The notes: generated by a model not told the origin, from the sequence alone. Shown: positions 24,206 to 33,083, numbered from the stretch's first letter. The stretch: DNA of 46,967 nt from Bullifex porci (GCF_009695635.1 NZ_VUNN01000018.1:1-46967); one strand, 5' to 3'. Numbers and translations are program-made.

Positions 24206-25231
24206 ATGGTCTTAACAAAAGAAGATTTAGAGAAAAAGCTTAAATTAACTAAAGAAGAGGAAGCTTGGTTTTCATCACCATCCTCTCTCCCTCTAACAAT
24301 TAGTGATTACTATTTCTCACTAATTGAGGATGATGCAAACGACCCTATTAGAAGGGAGGTTGTACCATCTATTTTAGAGTGTAATGACGATGCTTCAATT
24401 GATCCACTTGCTGAGGTAGACCATTCAGTAACACCTAGATTAATACATCGTTATACTCATAGAGCTGCTCTATTAACTACAGACCGTTGCTTTACATATT
24501 GTAGACACTGCTTTAGAAGACGCTTTACAGGTCTTAATTCAGGAGCAATTTCTACTCAAGATATCGATAAAGCCTCAAATTACTTAAAGGACCATAAAGA
24601 AATTAAAGAGTTACTTTTAACAGGTGGTGATTTATTTACTCTACCTATTTCAAGGCTAGATTATCTCTTTAATAGTCTTAAAAGCTCTAGACCAGATATG
24701 ATATTGCGTCTCTGTACTAGAGCCGTTGTAACTTTTCCAGAAATCTTTACGCAACAGTTAATGGATGTAATAAAAAAATACTCCTATGGAGCTCCATTTC
24801 TTTTATTAACACACTATAACCATCCAAGAGAGCTAACAAAAGAATCTATTGAAGCTGTTAATAAATTCCTTTCCTTAGGAATTCCAGCCTTTAACCAAAC
24901 GGTATTATTAAAGGGTGTTAATGATAATCCTGATACTCTAGAAGAGCTATGCAACAGCCTTCTTTATAATAGAATTAAACCATATTATCTATTCCAAGGT
25001 GATTTAGTAACAGGTACTACTCATCTAAGAGTTGATATCAAAGATGGCTTAGCTCTTGAAAAGGAACTGAGAAAGAGACTTTCTGGTCTTGCGATGCCAC
25101 AATATACATTAGACCTTCCAGAGGGTGGAGGAAAAATAATACTAACAGAAAACCACTTTATCTCAGAGGATGATAATTTCTATTACTTCTCTACTCCTGA
25201 AGGTGATAAAAGAAGATATCCTAAGAAATAG
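24206..25231 (+). CDS. epmB: EF-P lysine 2,3-aminomutase (KamA family)
   Basis: A radical SAM, PLP-dependent enzyme that converts L-lysine to beta-lysine for attachment to EF-P. In the 341 residues the cluster ligands are Cys95, Cys99 and Cys102 (CFTYCRHC), with LTGGDLF as the GGE-like motif and the PLP lysine at about Lys310 in EGGGK. The protein is short, like E. coli EpmB (~342), lacking the C-terminal extension of catabolic lysine 2,3-aminomutases. That and the nearby epmA and efp make EpmB the best name. No epmC hydroxylase gene is in the window. It is probably transcribed alone. Confidence 0.92.
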   Translation: MVLTKEDLEKKLKLTKEEEAWFSSPSSLPLTISDYYFSLIEDDANDPIRREVVPSILECNDDASIDPLAEVDHSVTPRLIHRYTHRAALLTTDRCFTYCRHCFRRRFTGLNSGAISTQDIDKASNYLKDHKEIKELLLTGGDLFTLPISRLDYLFNSLKSSRPDMILRLCTRAVVTFPEIFTQQLMDVIKKYSYGAPFLLLTHYNHPRELTKESIEAVNKFLSLGIPAFNQTVLLKGVNDNPDTLEELCNSLLYNRIKPYYLFQGDLVTGTTHLRVDIKDGLALEKELRKRLSGLAMPQYTLDLPEGGGKIILTENHFISEDDNFYYFSTPEGDKRRYPKK

Positions 25232-25313
25232 TTGAGTCAATTATTATGTAAATATTTAAACTATTTGTTATTTTTCACCCCAAAAGTGTTTTTATTACTA
25301 CTTTATATTAAAA

Positions 25314-25319
25314 TATAAT
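25314..25319 (+). promoter_or_regulatory. -10 box and 5'-leader hairpin upstream of the lipoprotein gene
   Basis: TATAAT lies 118 nt before the ATG with only a weak -35. The leader then contains an 11-bp inverted repeat, AATTAGATTTC (25380-25390) and GAAATCTAATT (25411-25421), with a 20-nt loop, ending 16 nt before the ATG and just upstream of the GGGGGA ribosome site. The stem could affect translation or mRNA life. Confidence 0.4.
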
Positions 25320-25437
25320 TACTAAAGTATTTTAAAGCCAAAGAATACTTTTAAATATTAGCCCCAATTTTTATTGCTAAATTAGATTTCTGCAGTTATT
25401 GTTTAAGTATGAAATCTAATTACAGGGGGATTAGAAC

Positions 25438-26454
25438 ATGAGAAAAAATCTAGTTTTCGTATGTCTCGCTATCTTATTAGCAATGACTCTTATCACTTCA
25501 TGCGACAATAGCAACACTACTCCTTCTAGTAGAGGAATTGCGCTTGCTGTTGATGAAGAAGGATTAATAAATGCTTTAGAGGCAGGTAAGGATGTAATTC
25601 TTTTTAAAGATGTTACACTCTCAGACCCACTTACAATTAGTAGTAGTACCCAAATAAATCTTCAGGGAAGGACACTTACTATAAATGATATTAAAATTAA
25701 GACATCTGGTGATAGTAACACAGAAGTTGTTTTTAGAAATGGTAAAATACAACGAACTTCTCAAAATATAAATATATTTTCACCTACAATAGCAGCTTAT
25801 GATAATACAAAACTCGTATTAGATGGCGTTGAGCTTTCAACAAATCAAACTGGTTTAATGGTTGCGGACTGTAATAAAAATGTTACAATCGAAGTCTTAA
25901 ACTCTAAAATAACTGCAGCTCTTTATGGCATTTCTACTAATGCAAGTAAACCAACATCAGATAACATTAAAATTAAAATTAGTAATTCAGAAATTACAAC
26001 TAAATCAAGTGATGGTGATAATACAGGAGTTCTATTTAATGTTAAGGGATCTGTTGAAATTGAAAATTCTGTAATAACAGGAGATAGGCAGGCTTTAATT
26101 TTAAGAGGTGGTGAAGGACATAAGATAACTAACTCTACTTTAGTAGTAACAGGAAATAATAGTAAAACAAAAGAATATACCGGTGGAAATTGGGGCAGTG
26201 GTAATGAAGTACCTCTTGCTTCTCTTGTAATAGGTAATAGAAGTTCTAGTGCTTATAAGTATAATACTTCTGTAGTGCTTAATAACGTTACAATTAATAA
26301 CCCAGATATAGAAAAATATTATTCAATATATGTTTACCAAAATGATACAACCAATACGGTATCAGTTTCAGGAACACTTTCAAGTACATCTCAAAATAAA
26401 GTTAACACCGAAAAGAATAGTGCTGATTACTCAGTAACAGGTGGTACAAACTAA
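25438..26454 (+). CDS. Lipoprotein with a predicted right-handed beta-helix
   Basis: A 338-residue secreted protein. The N-terminal signal (MRKNLVFVCLAILLAMTL) ends in the lipobox ITSC, so Cys22 is the probable lipid-anchored residue. The rest has short recurring Asn/Val/Ile strands (VTLSDPLTISSSTQINLQGR, IKIKISNSEITTKS, VEIENSVITG, ITNSTLVVTG), the pattern of pectate-lyase-like parallel beta-helices. I see no catalytic motif, so an adhesin or surface polysaccharide-binding role is as likely as an enzyme. A GGGGGA ribosome site and a stem-loop precede the ATG; a perfect 12-bp terminator follows. No neighbour suggests a pathway. Confidence 0.75.
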   Translation: MRKNLVFVCLAILLAMTLITSCDNSNTTPSSRGIALAVDEEGLINALEAGKDVILFKDVTLSDPLTISSSTQINLQGRTLTINDIKIKTSGDSNTEVVFRNGKIQRTSQNINIFSPTIAAYDNTKLVLDGVELSTNQTGLMVADCNKNVTIEVLNSKITAALYGISTNASKPTSDNIKIKISNSEITTKSSDGDNTGVLFNVKGSVEIENSVITGDRQALILRGGEGHKITNSTLVVTGNNSKTKEYTGGNWGSGNEVPLASLVIGNRSSSAYKYNTSVVLNNVTINNPDIEKYYSIYVYQNDTTNTVSVSGTLSSTSQNKVNTEKNSADYSVTGGTN

Positions 26455-26479
26455 TATTTTAACTTAATGACTATTACCT

Positions 26480-26513
26480 ATCCCTTATAGCATTATTAGT
26501 AGCTATAAGGGAT
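26480..26513 (+). terminator. Terminator after the lipoprotein gene
   Basis: ATCCCTTATAGC pairs perfectly with GCTATAAGGGAT (12 bp, 10-nt loop), followed by TTTTATA. It starts 26 bp past the stop. Confidence 0.85.
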
Positions 26514-26911
26514 TTTTATATTCCAGTTGTATTAGCTGTATGATTTAAATTAGATATACATGAAACTAAAAATTAAGTAAGAGCTAAACCTTTTTATGTT
26601 TTCGAACTCAAGTTATTAAATGGTTAAATAAAAAAATTAATAAGCCACAGTAGGACCATCATTTCCATTTTCCTTAGAAATATAATTCTGAAAATATAGC
26701 TTGATAAAAATTAAACTTAAAAAAAGTCACTAAAAATACTGAGTTTTTTCAATTAAAAAGCATTTTAGGCTATTAAACTGTAAAAAACTCTGACTTTTAT
26801 TTATTTTGAACGGAATAGAGTCATGGTAGGAAGAAAGGAAATTGAGGAGCAATAAGAGCCTCCTCTAATCCTTCTTTCTTATAATCTTCTAAATGTAAAT
26901 TATGCAAAAAA
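26514..26911. other. Intergenic region without a recognisable gene
   Basis: About 400 bp of very AT-rich sequence between convergent genes. No ORF with coding character or RNA gene is seen. One long-loop inverted repeat is present: GAGTTTTTT at 26741-26749 and AAAAAACTC at 26782-26790. A decayed gene or an unrecognised small RNA cannot be excluded. Confidence 0.5.
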
Positions 26912-26933
26912 AGCAGGCCATTTAAGACCTGCT
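26912..26933 (-). terminator. Terminator ending the nadE-polA-coaE block
   Basis: On the minus strand AGCAGGTC pairs with GGCCTGCT (8 bp with one G-T, 6-nt loop), followed by TTTTTTT. It lies 8 bp after the stop at 26941. Confidence 0.85.
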
Positions 26934-26940
26934 CTATTAA

Positions 26941-27951
26941 TCATTTAAGGCTATCAAGAACCTTTTTAATTGCTTCCTCACGAGCACTATTTCTTGTATC
27001 TAAATATTCAGCTTCAGGAACTGACATATTATCTAAGCTTGGAGCTACCACAATTTGGTTAACAAACCTTGGAGCCTCTGGAGGAGTTATGTTATCAACA
27101 TATGATTGAACCTTATTATTGATGATAGAATCAATTTGACTTAATACCTTATTAACAGTATCAATAATCATCTTATCCTGGTTCTCTTTATAAATTTGAT
27201 CAACAATTTCTCTAATAGCAACCTCATCAATAGGCTTTTCCTGCTGAGAGATTGTATTCATTACATCAGCTTTGAGCTCCTTAACTATTTCATCAACCTC
27301 ATCAAGTGCAGCTGTAGTCTCTTCATAAGCAATATTAATTACTTCTTGCTTTAATGCCTCTCTATCAGAAGCAATACTATCTAAGACAAGCTGAGTAACT
27401 GTTTCAATATCAAAGCCTTCCTTAGCTACGAAATCCGCATATACAGCTTCAGTTACAGGAGTAATTAATCTATCAACTAAGCCCTGTATTTCAAGAGCAC
27501 TCTCTAGCTTTGAATTAACATTCTTGTAAACCTCATCCTTATAGGAGCTAAGCATTTCTTCTATTTGTGGCTCATAAATAGAAACATAGTAATCAACTCT
27601 TTCATCAACACGAGAAGCAACAACACTATCAACCTGACTCTCAAGCTCCTGAGTAAATAAGCTATCAGCAAGAAGAGAAGCTTTAATACTTTGTGTTAAT
27701 TTTTCTAGGAACTCTGGATCCTCAGCGAGGAGCATTCTTACCTTTTGTTCAAATTCCTCTTCTTGAGAGAGTGTTTTAATATCTGTCTCAAGGGGCTTTT
27801 CAACGCTAACTAATGGGGTATTTTGTCTTTCCCTAGCAGCTGTTAAAACATTGCTATTTCCAGATGGTTTAACTACCCACATTGCTACAAAAACGAAAAT
27901 AGCCAATATTGCAGTGATCGTTAAAAATACTATGCGAGATGACCTACCCAT
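26941..27951 (-). CDS. Membrane-tethered helical protein of unknown function
   Basis: I do not recognise a family. The 336 residues open with a basic stretch and a single membrane helix (IVFLTITAILAIFVFVAMWVV). The remainder is acidic and almost wholly alpha-helical in character, rich in E, D, V and I with few Gly/Pro (for example EEIVDQIYKEN-like segments near 250), suggesting a coiled-coil or helical-bundle periplasmic domain anchored in the inner membrane. The ATG overlaps the coaE stop by 8 bp (ATGGGTAG) and GAGG lies upstream, so it is translated from the polA-coaE mRNA. Composition is like the core. A spirochaete-specific envelope or division role is possible but unsupported. Confidence 0.7.
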   Translation of the reverse strand: MGRSSRIVFLTITAILAIFVFVAMWVVKPSGNSNVLTAARERQNTPLVSVEKPLETDIKTLSQEEEFEQKVRMLLAEDPEFLEKLTQSIKASLLADSLFTQELESQVDSVVASRVDERVDYYVSIYEPQIEEMLSSYKDEVYKNVNSKLESALEIQGLVDRLITPVTEAVYADFVAKEGFDIETVTQLVLDSIASDREALKQEVINIAYEETTAALDEVDEIVKELKADVMNTISQQEKPIDEVAIREIVDQIYKENQDKMIIDTVNKVLSQIDSIINNKVQSYVDNITPPEAPRFVNQIVVAPSLDNMSVPEAEYLDTRNSAREEAIKKVLDSLK

Positions 27952-28534
27952 TTATATAACCTCTAGTTTTAAGTCTATCACAATATAGTGATAGTTGTCG
28001 ATAAAGATATTCTTTATCTTGGTCATTAATTATTGTGATAACTCTCTTTCCACTTTCAAGTAAGCTTAAACCAATATCCCTTTGATTACGATTTCTAGCT
28101 AAGAATTTTTCCTCTGTTATATCGTCTCTTTTTAAAGCTCTCATTAAGCGTTGCTCTAATGGAGCAAAAACATATAGTATTTCATCACAAAGTCTTACTA
28201 GCCCCATAGACTCTAAAAGTGCGGCATTAATAACACTATTAGGGTTAGCTTTAGTTAATCGCTCTGTTTCCTCACACATCCAAGGATGTGTAATAGAATT
28301 AAGTGTCTTTAGCTTCTCAGGATCAGAAAAAACTATAGGACCTAGGATTTTTCTATCAACACTATTATTTGTTAAAATAACATCTCCAAAGGCCTCTACT
28401 AACCTTTCTTTATTCTTCACTAGAGCCTCATGGCCGAGCTTATCTACATTAATTTCAAAAAAGCCTGCATTAACAAGAAACTTTACAGCTTCATCCTTTC
28501 CACTACAGCTTTTACCAACAACGCCTATAACCAT
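27944..28534 (-). CDS. coaE: Dephospho-CoA kinase
   Basis: Phosphorylates dephospho-CoA in the last step of CoA synthesis. About 196 residues, starting MVIGVVGKSCSGKDEA, where GKSCSGKD is the P-loop (usual GGIGSGKS, so slightly divergent). DKLGHEAL corresponds to the conserved D-x-x-x-H substrate region, ITHPWM to the HP motif, and LLESMGLVRLCDEILYV to the acidic LLFE-like block. I chose the ATG at 28534, giving the TAATG overlap with the polA stop, instead of the longer frame to 28552. The polA-coaE pairing is common in bacteria. Confidence 0.9.
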   Translation of the reverse strand: MVIGVVGKSCSGKDEAVKFLVNAGFFEINVDKLGHEALVKNKERLVEAFGDVILTNNSVDRKILGPIVFSDPEKLKTLNSITHPWMCEETERLTKANPNSVINAALLESMGLVRLCDEILYVFAPLEQRLMRALKRDDITEEKFLARNRNQRDIGLSLLESGKRVITIINDQDKEYLYRQLSLYCDRLKTRGYING

Positions 28535-31392
28535 TAGTGCATATCTCCCCAACGCTTACCAACCTCTATACCTGCCTTTAAAGGTACATTAAGCTTAGCA
28601 GCGCCTTCCATTCTACTACGAACTATCTTTTCAACCTCCTCAAGCTCATCCTCATAAACCTCAAGGATTATTTCATCATGAACTTGAAGTAGAATTTTTG
28701 ATCGAATACCCTTGTTTTTAATATCAGAGTAGATATCGATCATAGCCTTTTTCATTAGCTCCGCAGCACTACCCTGTATAACTGTATTTACAGCTACACG
28801 CTCTGCAGCACTCTTTTCATTTTTATTTCTACTATTAATTTGAGGAACAGCTCTTATATGGCCACCCATTGTTTTTACATAGCCATCACGTTCACAATCC
28901 TTAATTGTTTTATCAACAAAGGCTTTAATTCCACTATAGCGCTCAAAATAACGTTCGATAAAGGACTTTGCATCGGCTCTTGAGATACCAAGCTCATTTG
29001 AAAGCCTAAATGGAGACATTCCATACATTATTCCAAAGTTAATAGTTTTAGCTATTCTTCTCTCACTAGATGATATCTCATCAACACTCTTTGAGAAAAT
29101 TAATGAAGCTGTAAACCTATGAACATCAATTCCCTCATTAAATGCTCTTGATAGCTCCACATCACCACTGATGTGAGCAAGCATTACAAGCTCAATCTGA
29201 GAATAGTCAGCAGATAAGAACCTAGTACCCTCTTTAGCAACAAAAGCACTTCGAATTAATCTTCCATCATCTGTTCTAATAGGGATATTTTGTAGGTTAG
29301 GATTTCTACTTGAAAGTCTTCCTGTTGCAGTTCCTGTTTGTAAGTAGGATGTATGAATTCTTCCATTCTCATCACAAAGTAAAGGAAGTGCATCAACATA
29401 GGTAGATAGAAGCTTTGCGACACCTCTATACTCAAGTAATGAGTCTATAATAGGGTCCTTTCCCTTTAAAGCCTCTAGAGTTGCTGTATCTGTAGAAAAG
29501 CCTCTTTGAGTCTTCTTTACAGCCTCTAAGGCCTTCTCCTCAAAGAGTACCTTTGAAAGCTGGATAGAAGAATTAATATTAAACTCATGACCTGCAAATC
29601 CATAAATTGTATTCTTTAACTCCTCTAGACGCTTACTTAGCTTTTCATCAAGCTCTGCCATAAAGCTTCTGTCAAGTGCAACACCCTCTCTTTCCATACT
29701 AATTAATACTTCAATCAAAGGAAGCTCATATTGCTCAAAGACTTTCTTTAATCCCTTTTCTTCTAATAGACCATCAAAAAATTTATATAAGCGGAATGTT
29801 AAATCAGAGTCTTCCCCTGAGTATGAAAGAGCATCTTCAACAGAAACAGAGGAAAAATCCTCACCCTTCTTTACAACATCATCAAAGTGAATAGTGTCAT
29901 ATGCTAAATACCTAGATGCTAATTCATCTAAGGAATATTGCCCTGAATTTGAATCTATAAGCCATGATGCAATCATAGTGTCAAATAGGATATTACTTAC
30001 ACTAACCTTATATTTATTTAATAGCTCAATATCATATTTGATATTCTGGCCAATAAGCTTTAAATATCCAGTTGAAAAATAGTCTCTAAATAGAGCTAAT
30101 ACATCATCAAGCTTTAAATACTCTTTCCCTTGGCTAATGAGAGGACAGTAGAATGCTTTCTTCAGCTCATATGAAAAGCTAAAGCCAACAAGAGTTGCAT
30201 CCTTTATCTCTGTACTAGTTGTCTCTGTATCAAATGCAAGAATACCACCACTTCTCTTTGCGCTTTCAAAGTAAGCTCTAACGACCTTGATATCTGTTAA
30301 TAGTGTATATGACCCTACTCCTAAATATTCTTGAGGTGCTGTTACACTTGCTTTTTCCTCACTTTTCTTAGCAGCCTCTTCTAAAATATTTTTACCACCA
30401 CCAGATAAAGAGAGTGCAGTTCTTGCAAGAGAGTTACAGTTTCTTGCATAAAAGTCCTCAATACCAGCATTGAAGTCGATTGTTGAGGTCATAAACTCTG
30501 GACTGTCAAATGTATCTAAAGTAAAGACATCACTTTTAAGCTCAACAAGTGTCTTAGAAAGCTTAACAGAATCAACACCCTCTTCAAGCTTAGCTCTTAA
30601 CCCCTTAGAAAGAGAATCTAAGTGTCTATATATACCATCTACAGAATTATACTCCTCTAATAGCTTAGTTGCTGTCTTTTCACCAATTCCCTTAACGCCA
30701 GGTACATTATCAGCACTATCACCTAGTAAAGCGAGGTAATCAATAATCTGGGATGGCTTAACAGCATATGCCTCCTTTACCTCCTCTTCTCCAAAGAGCT
30801 CATACTTTGGCTGGTTCTTTTTAGGAGGACGAAGTGCTTTAACATGGTTATTTACTAATTGAAGAAGATCCTTATCAGCTGTAACCATTACAGTATCAAC
30901 ACCAAGCCTTGTAGCATTTACAGCAAGAGTTGCAATTAGATCATCTGCTTCAAAGCCAACCTTACTGATAGTTGGTATATTCATCTTTCTCAGAGTTTCC
31001 ATAATTATTGGAATTTGAGAGTGTAAATCATCTGGTGTTTTATCACGGTTAGCTTTGTATTCTGGGTACATCTCATGACGGAAGGTTGGACCATTTGCAT
31101 CAAATGCGATAACAAAGTAATCAAATTTATATTCCTTCAAAAGCATGAAGATAGTATTGAAAAACCCAAAGAATGAGGAAACGTTATTTCCATTCTTATC
31201 GGTAAGTGGCTTAGTAATAAAAGCAAAGTATGAGCGGTAAATTAGTGAATAACCATCGACGATAAAGAGCTTCTTATCAAATACTCTATCATCTTCCTTC
31301 TTTACCTCTTGCTTCTTTACAGCTTCTCTCTTTTTCGCATTTAACTTTAGTAGCTCCTGATCTAGCTCTACCTGAGAAAATAAAGAATCCAT
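28534..31392 (-). CDS. polA: DNA polymerase I
   Basis: Repairs gaps and replaces Okazaki primers. The 952 residues have an unusual ~35-residue charged N-terminal extension before the 5'-3' exonuclease domain (KKLFIVDGYSLIYRSYFAF, EADDLIATLA, GDSADNVPGVKGIGEKTA). The 3'-5' exonuclease domain looks active: FDTETT, GQNIKYDIEL and YSGEDSDLTFRL keep the DEDD residues, unlike Bacillus or Taq enzymes. The polymerase domain has NLQNIPIRT, SADYSQIEL, the O-helix RRIAKTINFGIMYG and QVHDEI. I chose the ATG at 31392 with AAGGAGG 6 nt upstream; the GTG one codon earlier is less likely. Confidence 0.97.
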   Translation of the reverse strand: MDSLFSQVELDQELLKLNAKKREAVKKQEVKKEDDRVFDKKLFIVDGYSLIYRSYFAFITKPLTDKNGNNVSSFFGFFNTIFMLLKEYKFDYFVIAFDANGPTFRHEMYPEYKANRDKTPDDLHSQIPIIMETLRKMNIPTISKVGFEADDLIATLAVNATRLGVDTVMVTADKDLLQLVNNHVKALRPPKKNQPKYELFGEEEVKEAYAVKPSQIIDYLALLGDSADNVPGVKGIGEKTATKLLEEYNSVDGIYRHLDSLSKGLRAKLEEGVDSVKLSKTLVELKSDVFTLDTFDSPEFMTSTIDFNAGIEDFYARNCNSLARTALSLSGGGKNILEEAAKKSEEKASVTAPQEYLGVGSYTLLTDIKVVRAYFESAKRSGGILAFDTETTSTEIKDATLVGFSFSYELKKAFYCPLISQGKEYLKLDDVLALFRDYFSTGYLKLIGQNIKYDIELLNKYKVSVSNILFDTMIASWLIDSNSGQYSLDELASRYLAYDTIHFDDVVKKGEDFSSVSVEDALSYSGEDSDLTFRLYKFFDGLLEEKGLKKVFEQYELPLIEVLISMEREGVALDRSFMAELDEKLSKRLEELKNTIYGFAGHEFNINSSIQLSKVLFEEKALEAVKKTQRGFSTDTATLEALKGKDPIIDSLLEYRGVAKLLSTYVDALPLLCDENGRIHTSYLQTGTATGRLSSRNPNLQNIPIRTDDGRLIRSAFVAKEGTRFLSADYSQIELVMLAHISGDVELSRAFNEGIDVHRFTASLIFSKSVDEISSSERRIAKTINFGIMYGMSPFRLSNELGISRADAKSFIERYFERYSGIKAFVDKTIKDCERDGYVKTMGGHIRAVPQINSRNKNEKSAAERVAVNTVIQGSAAELMKKAMIDIYSDIKNKGIRSKILLQVHDEIILEVYEDELEEVEKIVRSRMEGAAKLNVPLKAGIEVGKRWGDMH

Positions 31393-31401
31393 CACTCCTC
31401 C

Positions 31402-32166
31402 TTATATTTCAAGCACAAGTGTATCATATGCACTTTTAGCATCACTATATAAGGAATTAATCTCCTTATATGATGTCTCATGATTAATATGAGTAAAATA
31501 TATATCCCTTGCCCCAAGCTCCTTTGCAACACTATATGCTTCGCTAAAGCTATAGTGTGCCCCATGAGGCTTCTTTCTTAAAGCTCCAATTACTAGTGTT
31601 TCAACACCTTTTAAGCTCTCAATAGTTTTATCAGGCATATATGATACATCTGTAACATATGCAAATTTATCATCAATTCTATATCCTAATATCTCATTTT
31701 TCATCATTCTTCCATGAAGAATTGTGACTGGAAGAATTTCAAAACCACTAATATTTACTTTTTCATATGGAGCTAAAACATTTGCTTCAAAATGGGGAAC
31801 TCCAGGGAAAATACTATTATAAAAGGCATAAGAATAGTGTTCTTTAATAAAGTCTATTGTTTTTTCATTTCCATATATTGGAAGGTTTTTGTGCTGTGTA
31901 AATACTCTTAAATCATCTATTCCTGATAGATGGTCAGCATGAGAGTGTGTATATAATACTCCATCAATGCTATCGACTCTTGCTCTTAGCATTTGAAGTC
32001 TAAACTCATATCCGGTATCAATTACTAAGCGCTTATTATCCTTTTCAAGCATTATAGATGAGCGATATCTTTTATCTCTCTCATCGCTACTTTCACAAAC
32101 AGGGCAATGGCAGCCAATAACAGGAACTCCATGGCTTGTGCCACTGCCTAAGAAGGTTATCTTCAT
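31402..32166 (-). CDS. PhnP-like metallo-beta-lactamase-fold hydrolase
   Basis: A 254-residue metal-dependent hydrolase. It begins MKITFLGSGTSHGVPVIGCHC and has GCHCPVC, a cysteine motif seen in PhnP-type phosphodiesterases, where it binds a structural zinc. The catalytic motif is THSHADHLSG, and later ligands fit TDVSY and HINHE near the C-terminus. Relatives cleave cyclic phosphates or act as tRNase Z-like or lipoate-linked enzymes; no phn genes are nearby, so the substrate is open. The start overlaps the preceding gene by ATGA and it runs 9 bp ahead of polA. Confidence 0.88.
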   Translation of the reverse strand: MKITFLGSGTSHGVPVIGCHCPVCESSDERDKRYRSSIMLEKDNKRLVIDTGYEFRLQMLRARVDSIDGVLYTHSHADHLSGIDDLRVFTQHKNLPIYGNEKTIDFIKEHYSYAFYNSIFPGVPHFEANVLAPYEKVNISGFEILPVTILHGRMMKNEILGYRIDDKFAYVTDVSYMPDKTIESLKGVETLVIGALRKKPHGAHYSFSEAYSVAKELGARDIYFTHINHETSYKEINSLYSDAKSAYDTLVLEI

Positions 32167-32480
32167 AAGCTATCCTTAACTGTATTTACAAACTCTTTAG
32201 CACCCTCACTTGTTATAGTTCCAATCTTTACTAAGGTGTTTTTTGCCTTACCACTCTTAAGATACTCCTCCAGCTTTTCTAGCTGCTCTTGAGTATATTC
32301 TCCAGAGGAAGCGGCAATATCCATTATCACATTACTACTCTCAGAGACCTTTGAATCTCTAATACTTGTTCCAAAAAATTGTTGAGCTGCTTCTGGTGCA
32401 AATAAATATAGTAAAAAGAATACTACTATAGAAAGCAATATTACAGAAATAATAGAACCAAATAGACCACGCTTAGCCAT
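32163..32480 (-). CDS. Small single-pass membrane protein, unknown function
   Basis: About 105 residues from the ATG at 32480, chosen because GGAGG lies 5 nt upstream; the longer frame has no such support. A basic start is followed by one strong membrane helix (ISVILLSIVVFFLLYLF), then a soluble helical segment (YTQEQLEKLEEYLKSGKAK) ending with EFVNTVKDSL. I do not know the family. The U-tract of the terminator behind the upstream outer-membrane gene directly abuts its ribosome site. Its stop overlaps the PhnP-like start (ATGA). Confidence 0.75.
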   Translation of the reverse strand: MAKRGLFGSIISVILLSIVVFFLLYLFAPEAAQQFFGTSIRDSKVSESSNVIMDIAASSGEYTQEQLEKLEEYLKSGKAKNTLVKIGTITSEGAKEFVNTVKDSL

Positions 32481-32489
32481 AAAACCTCC

Positions 32490-32517
32490 AAAAAAAAGAG
32501 AGCCCAAAGACTCTCTT
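32490..32517 (-). terminator. Internal terminator after the outer-membrane protein gene
   Basis: On the minus strand AAGAGAG pairs with CTCTCTT (7 bp, 8-nt loop) and runs into TTTTTT. The GGAGG of the next gene follows at once. It may lower read-through into the downstream genes instead of ending the operon. Confidence 0.7.
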
Positions 32518-32538
32518 ATTTTACATTAAACTTTATTC

Positions 32539-33081
32539 TTAGAAAAGATTGAACATAACAGCCAATGAAAACTGGCCCTTTGAAAGGTCAACCTTGATAT
32601 CACCAATATTTGTTAATACCTTATTTGCTGCTAAGCCTGTTGGAATGTAATAGGATAGTCCTAATCCAACAAAAGAGAAATTAAGGTTAATACCTGCCTT
32701 AAAAAATAGTGGTGACTCAAAGAACTTAGATGTGTTAAATGAATTATCATTAGTATATAATACATAAGGAATTGCTGCACCTACAGAGATGTTAGCAGCA
32801 TTTGGACCTGCAACTAGATTTGCAGATAACATTGTATTAATTGCCCAAGATCCTGAATTATTAGGAAGAGAGAAAGAGCCATTAGCACCAAGCTGTAGGA
32901 AAAGCAGGTTTACTCTTGCTTCAGCACCAAACTGGTATCTATTGAAATCCTTTAAGCTATCAATATCTGAGCTAGAAGCATCGAAATTAATAGTAGCGGC
33001 AGGACCAATTTGTAAAATAGATGCAAAAGCGCTAGTTGCTATGATTAAACTTAAAGCTAAAACTGCAATAATTTTTTTCAT
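32539..33081 (-). CDS. Small outer-membrane beta-barrel protein
   Basis: 180 residues with a classic signal peptide (MKKIIAVLALSLIIATSAFA, cleavage after AFA). The mature part alternates polar and hydrophobic residues as in amphipathic beta strands (FNRYQFGAEARVNLLFLQLG, FKAGINLNFSFVGLGLSYYI) and ends in Phe (SLAVMFNLF), the C-terminal aromatic expected for BamA-dependent insertion. It fits an eight-stranded porin-like or opacity-type barrel. The exact role is unknown. GAGGAG precedes the ATG, 2 bp after the nadE stop, and a terminator follows. Confidence 0.8.
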   Translation of the reverse strand: MKKIIAVLALSLIIATSAFASILQIGPAATINFDASSSDIDSLKDFNRYQFGAEARVNLLFLQLGANGSFSLPNNSGSWAINTMLSANLVAGPNAANISVGAAIPYVLYTNDNSFNTSKFFESPLFFKAGINLNFSFVGLGLSYYIPTGLAANKVLTNIGDIKVDLSKGQFSLAVMFNLF

Positions 33082-33083
33082 AT

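Noticed and set aside
24206-25231. Catabolic lysine 2,3-aminomutase (kamA)
   Set aside because: The short length without the C-terminal extension and the nearby epmA and efp favour EpmB; no lysine-fermentation genes are present.
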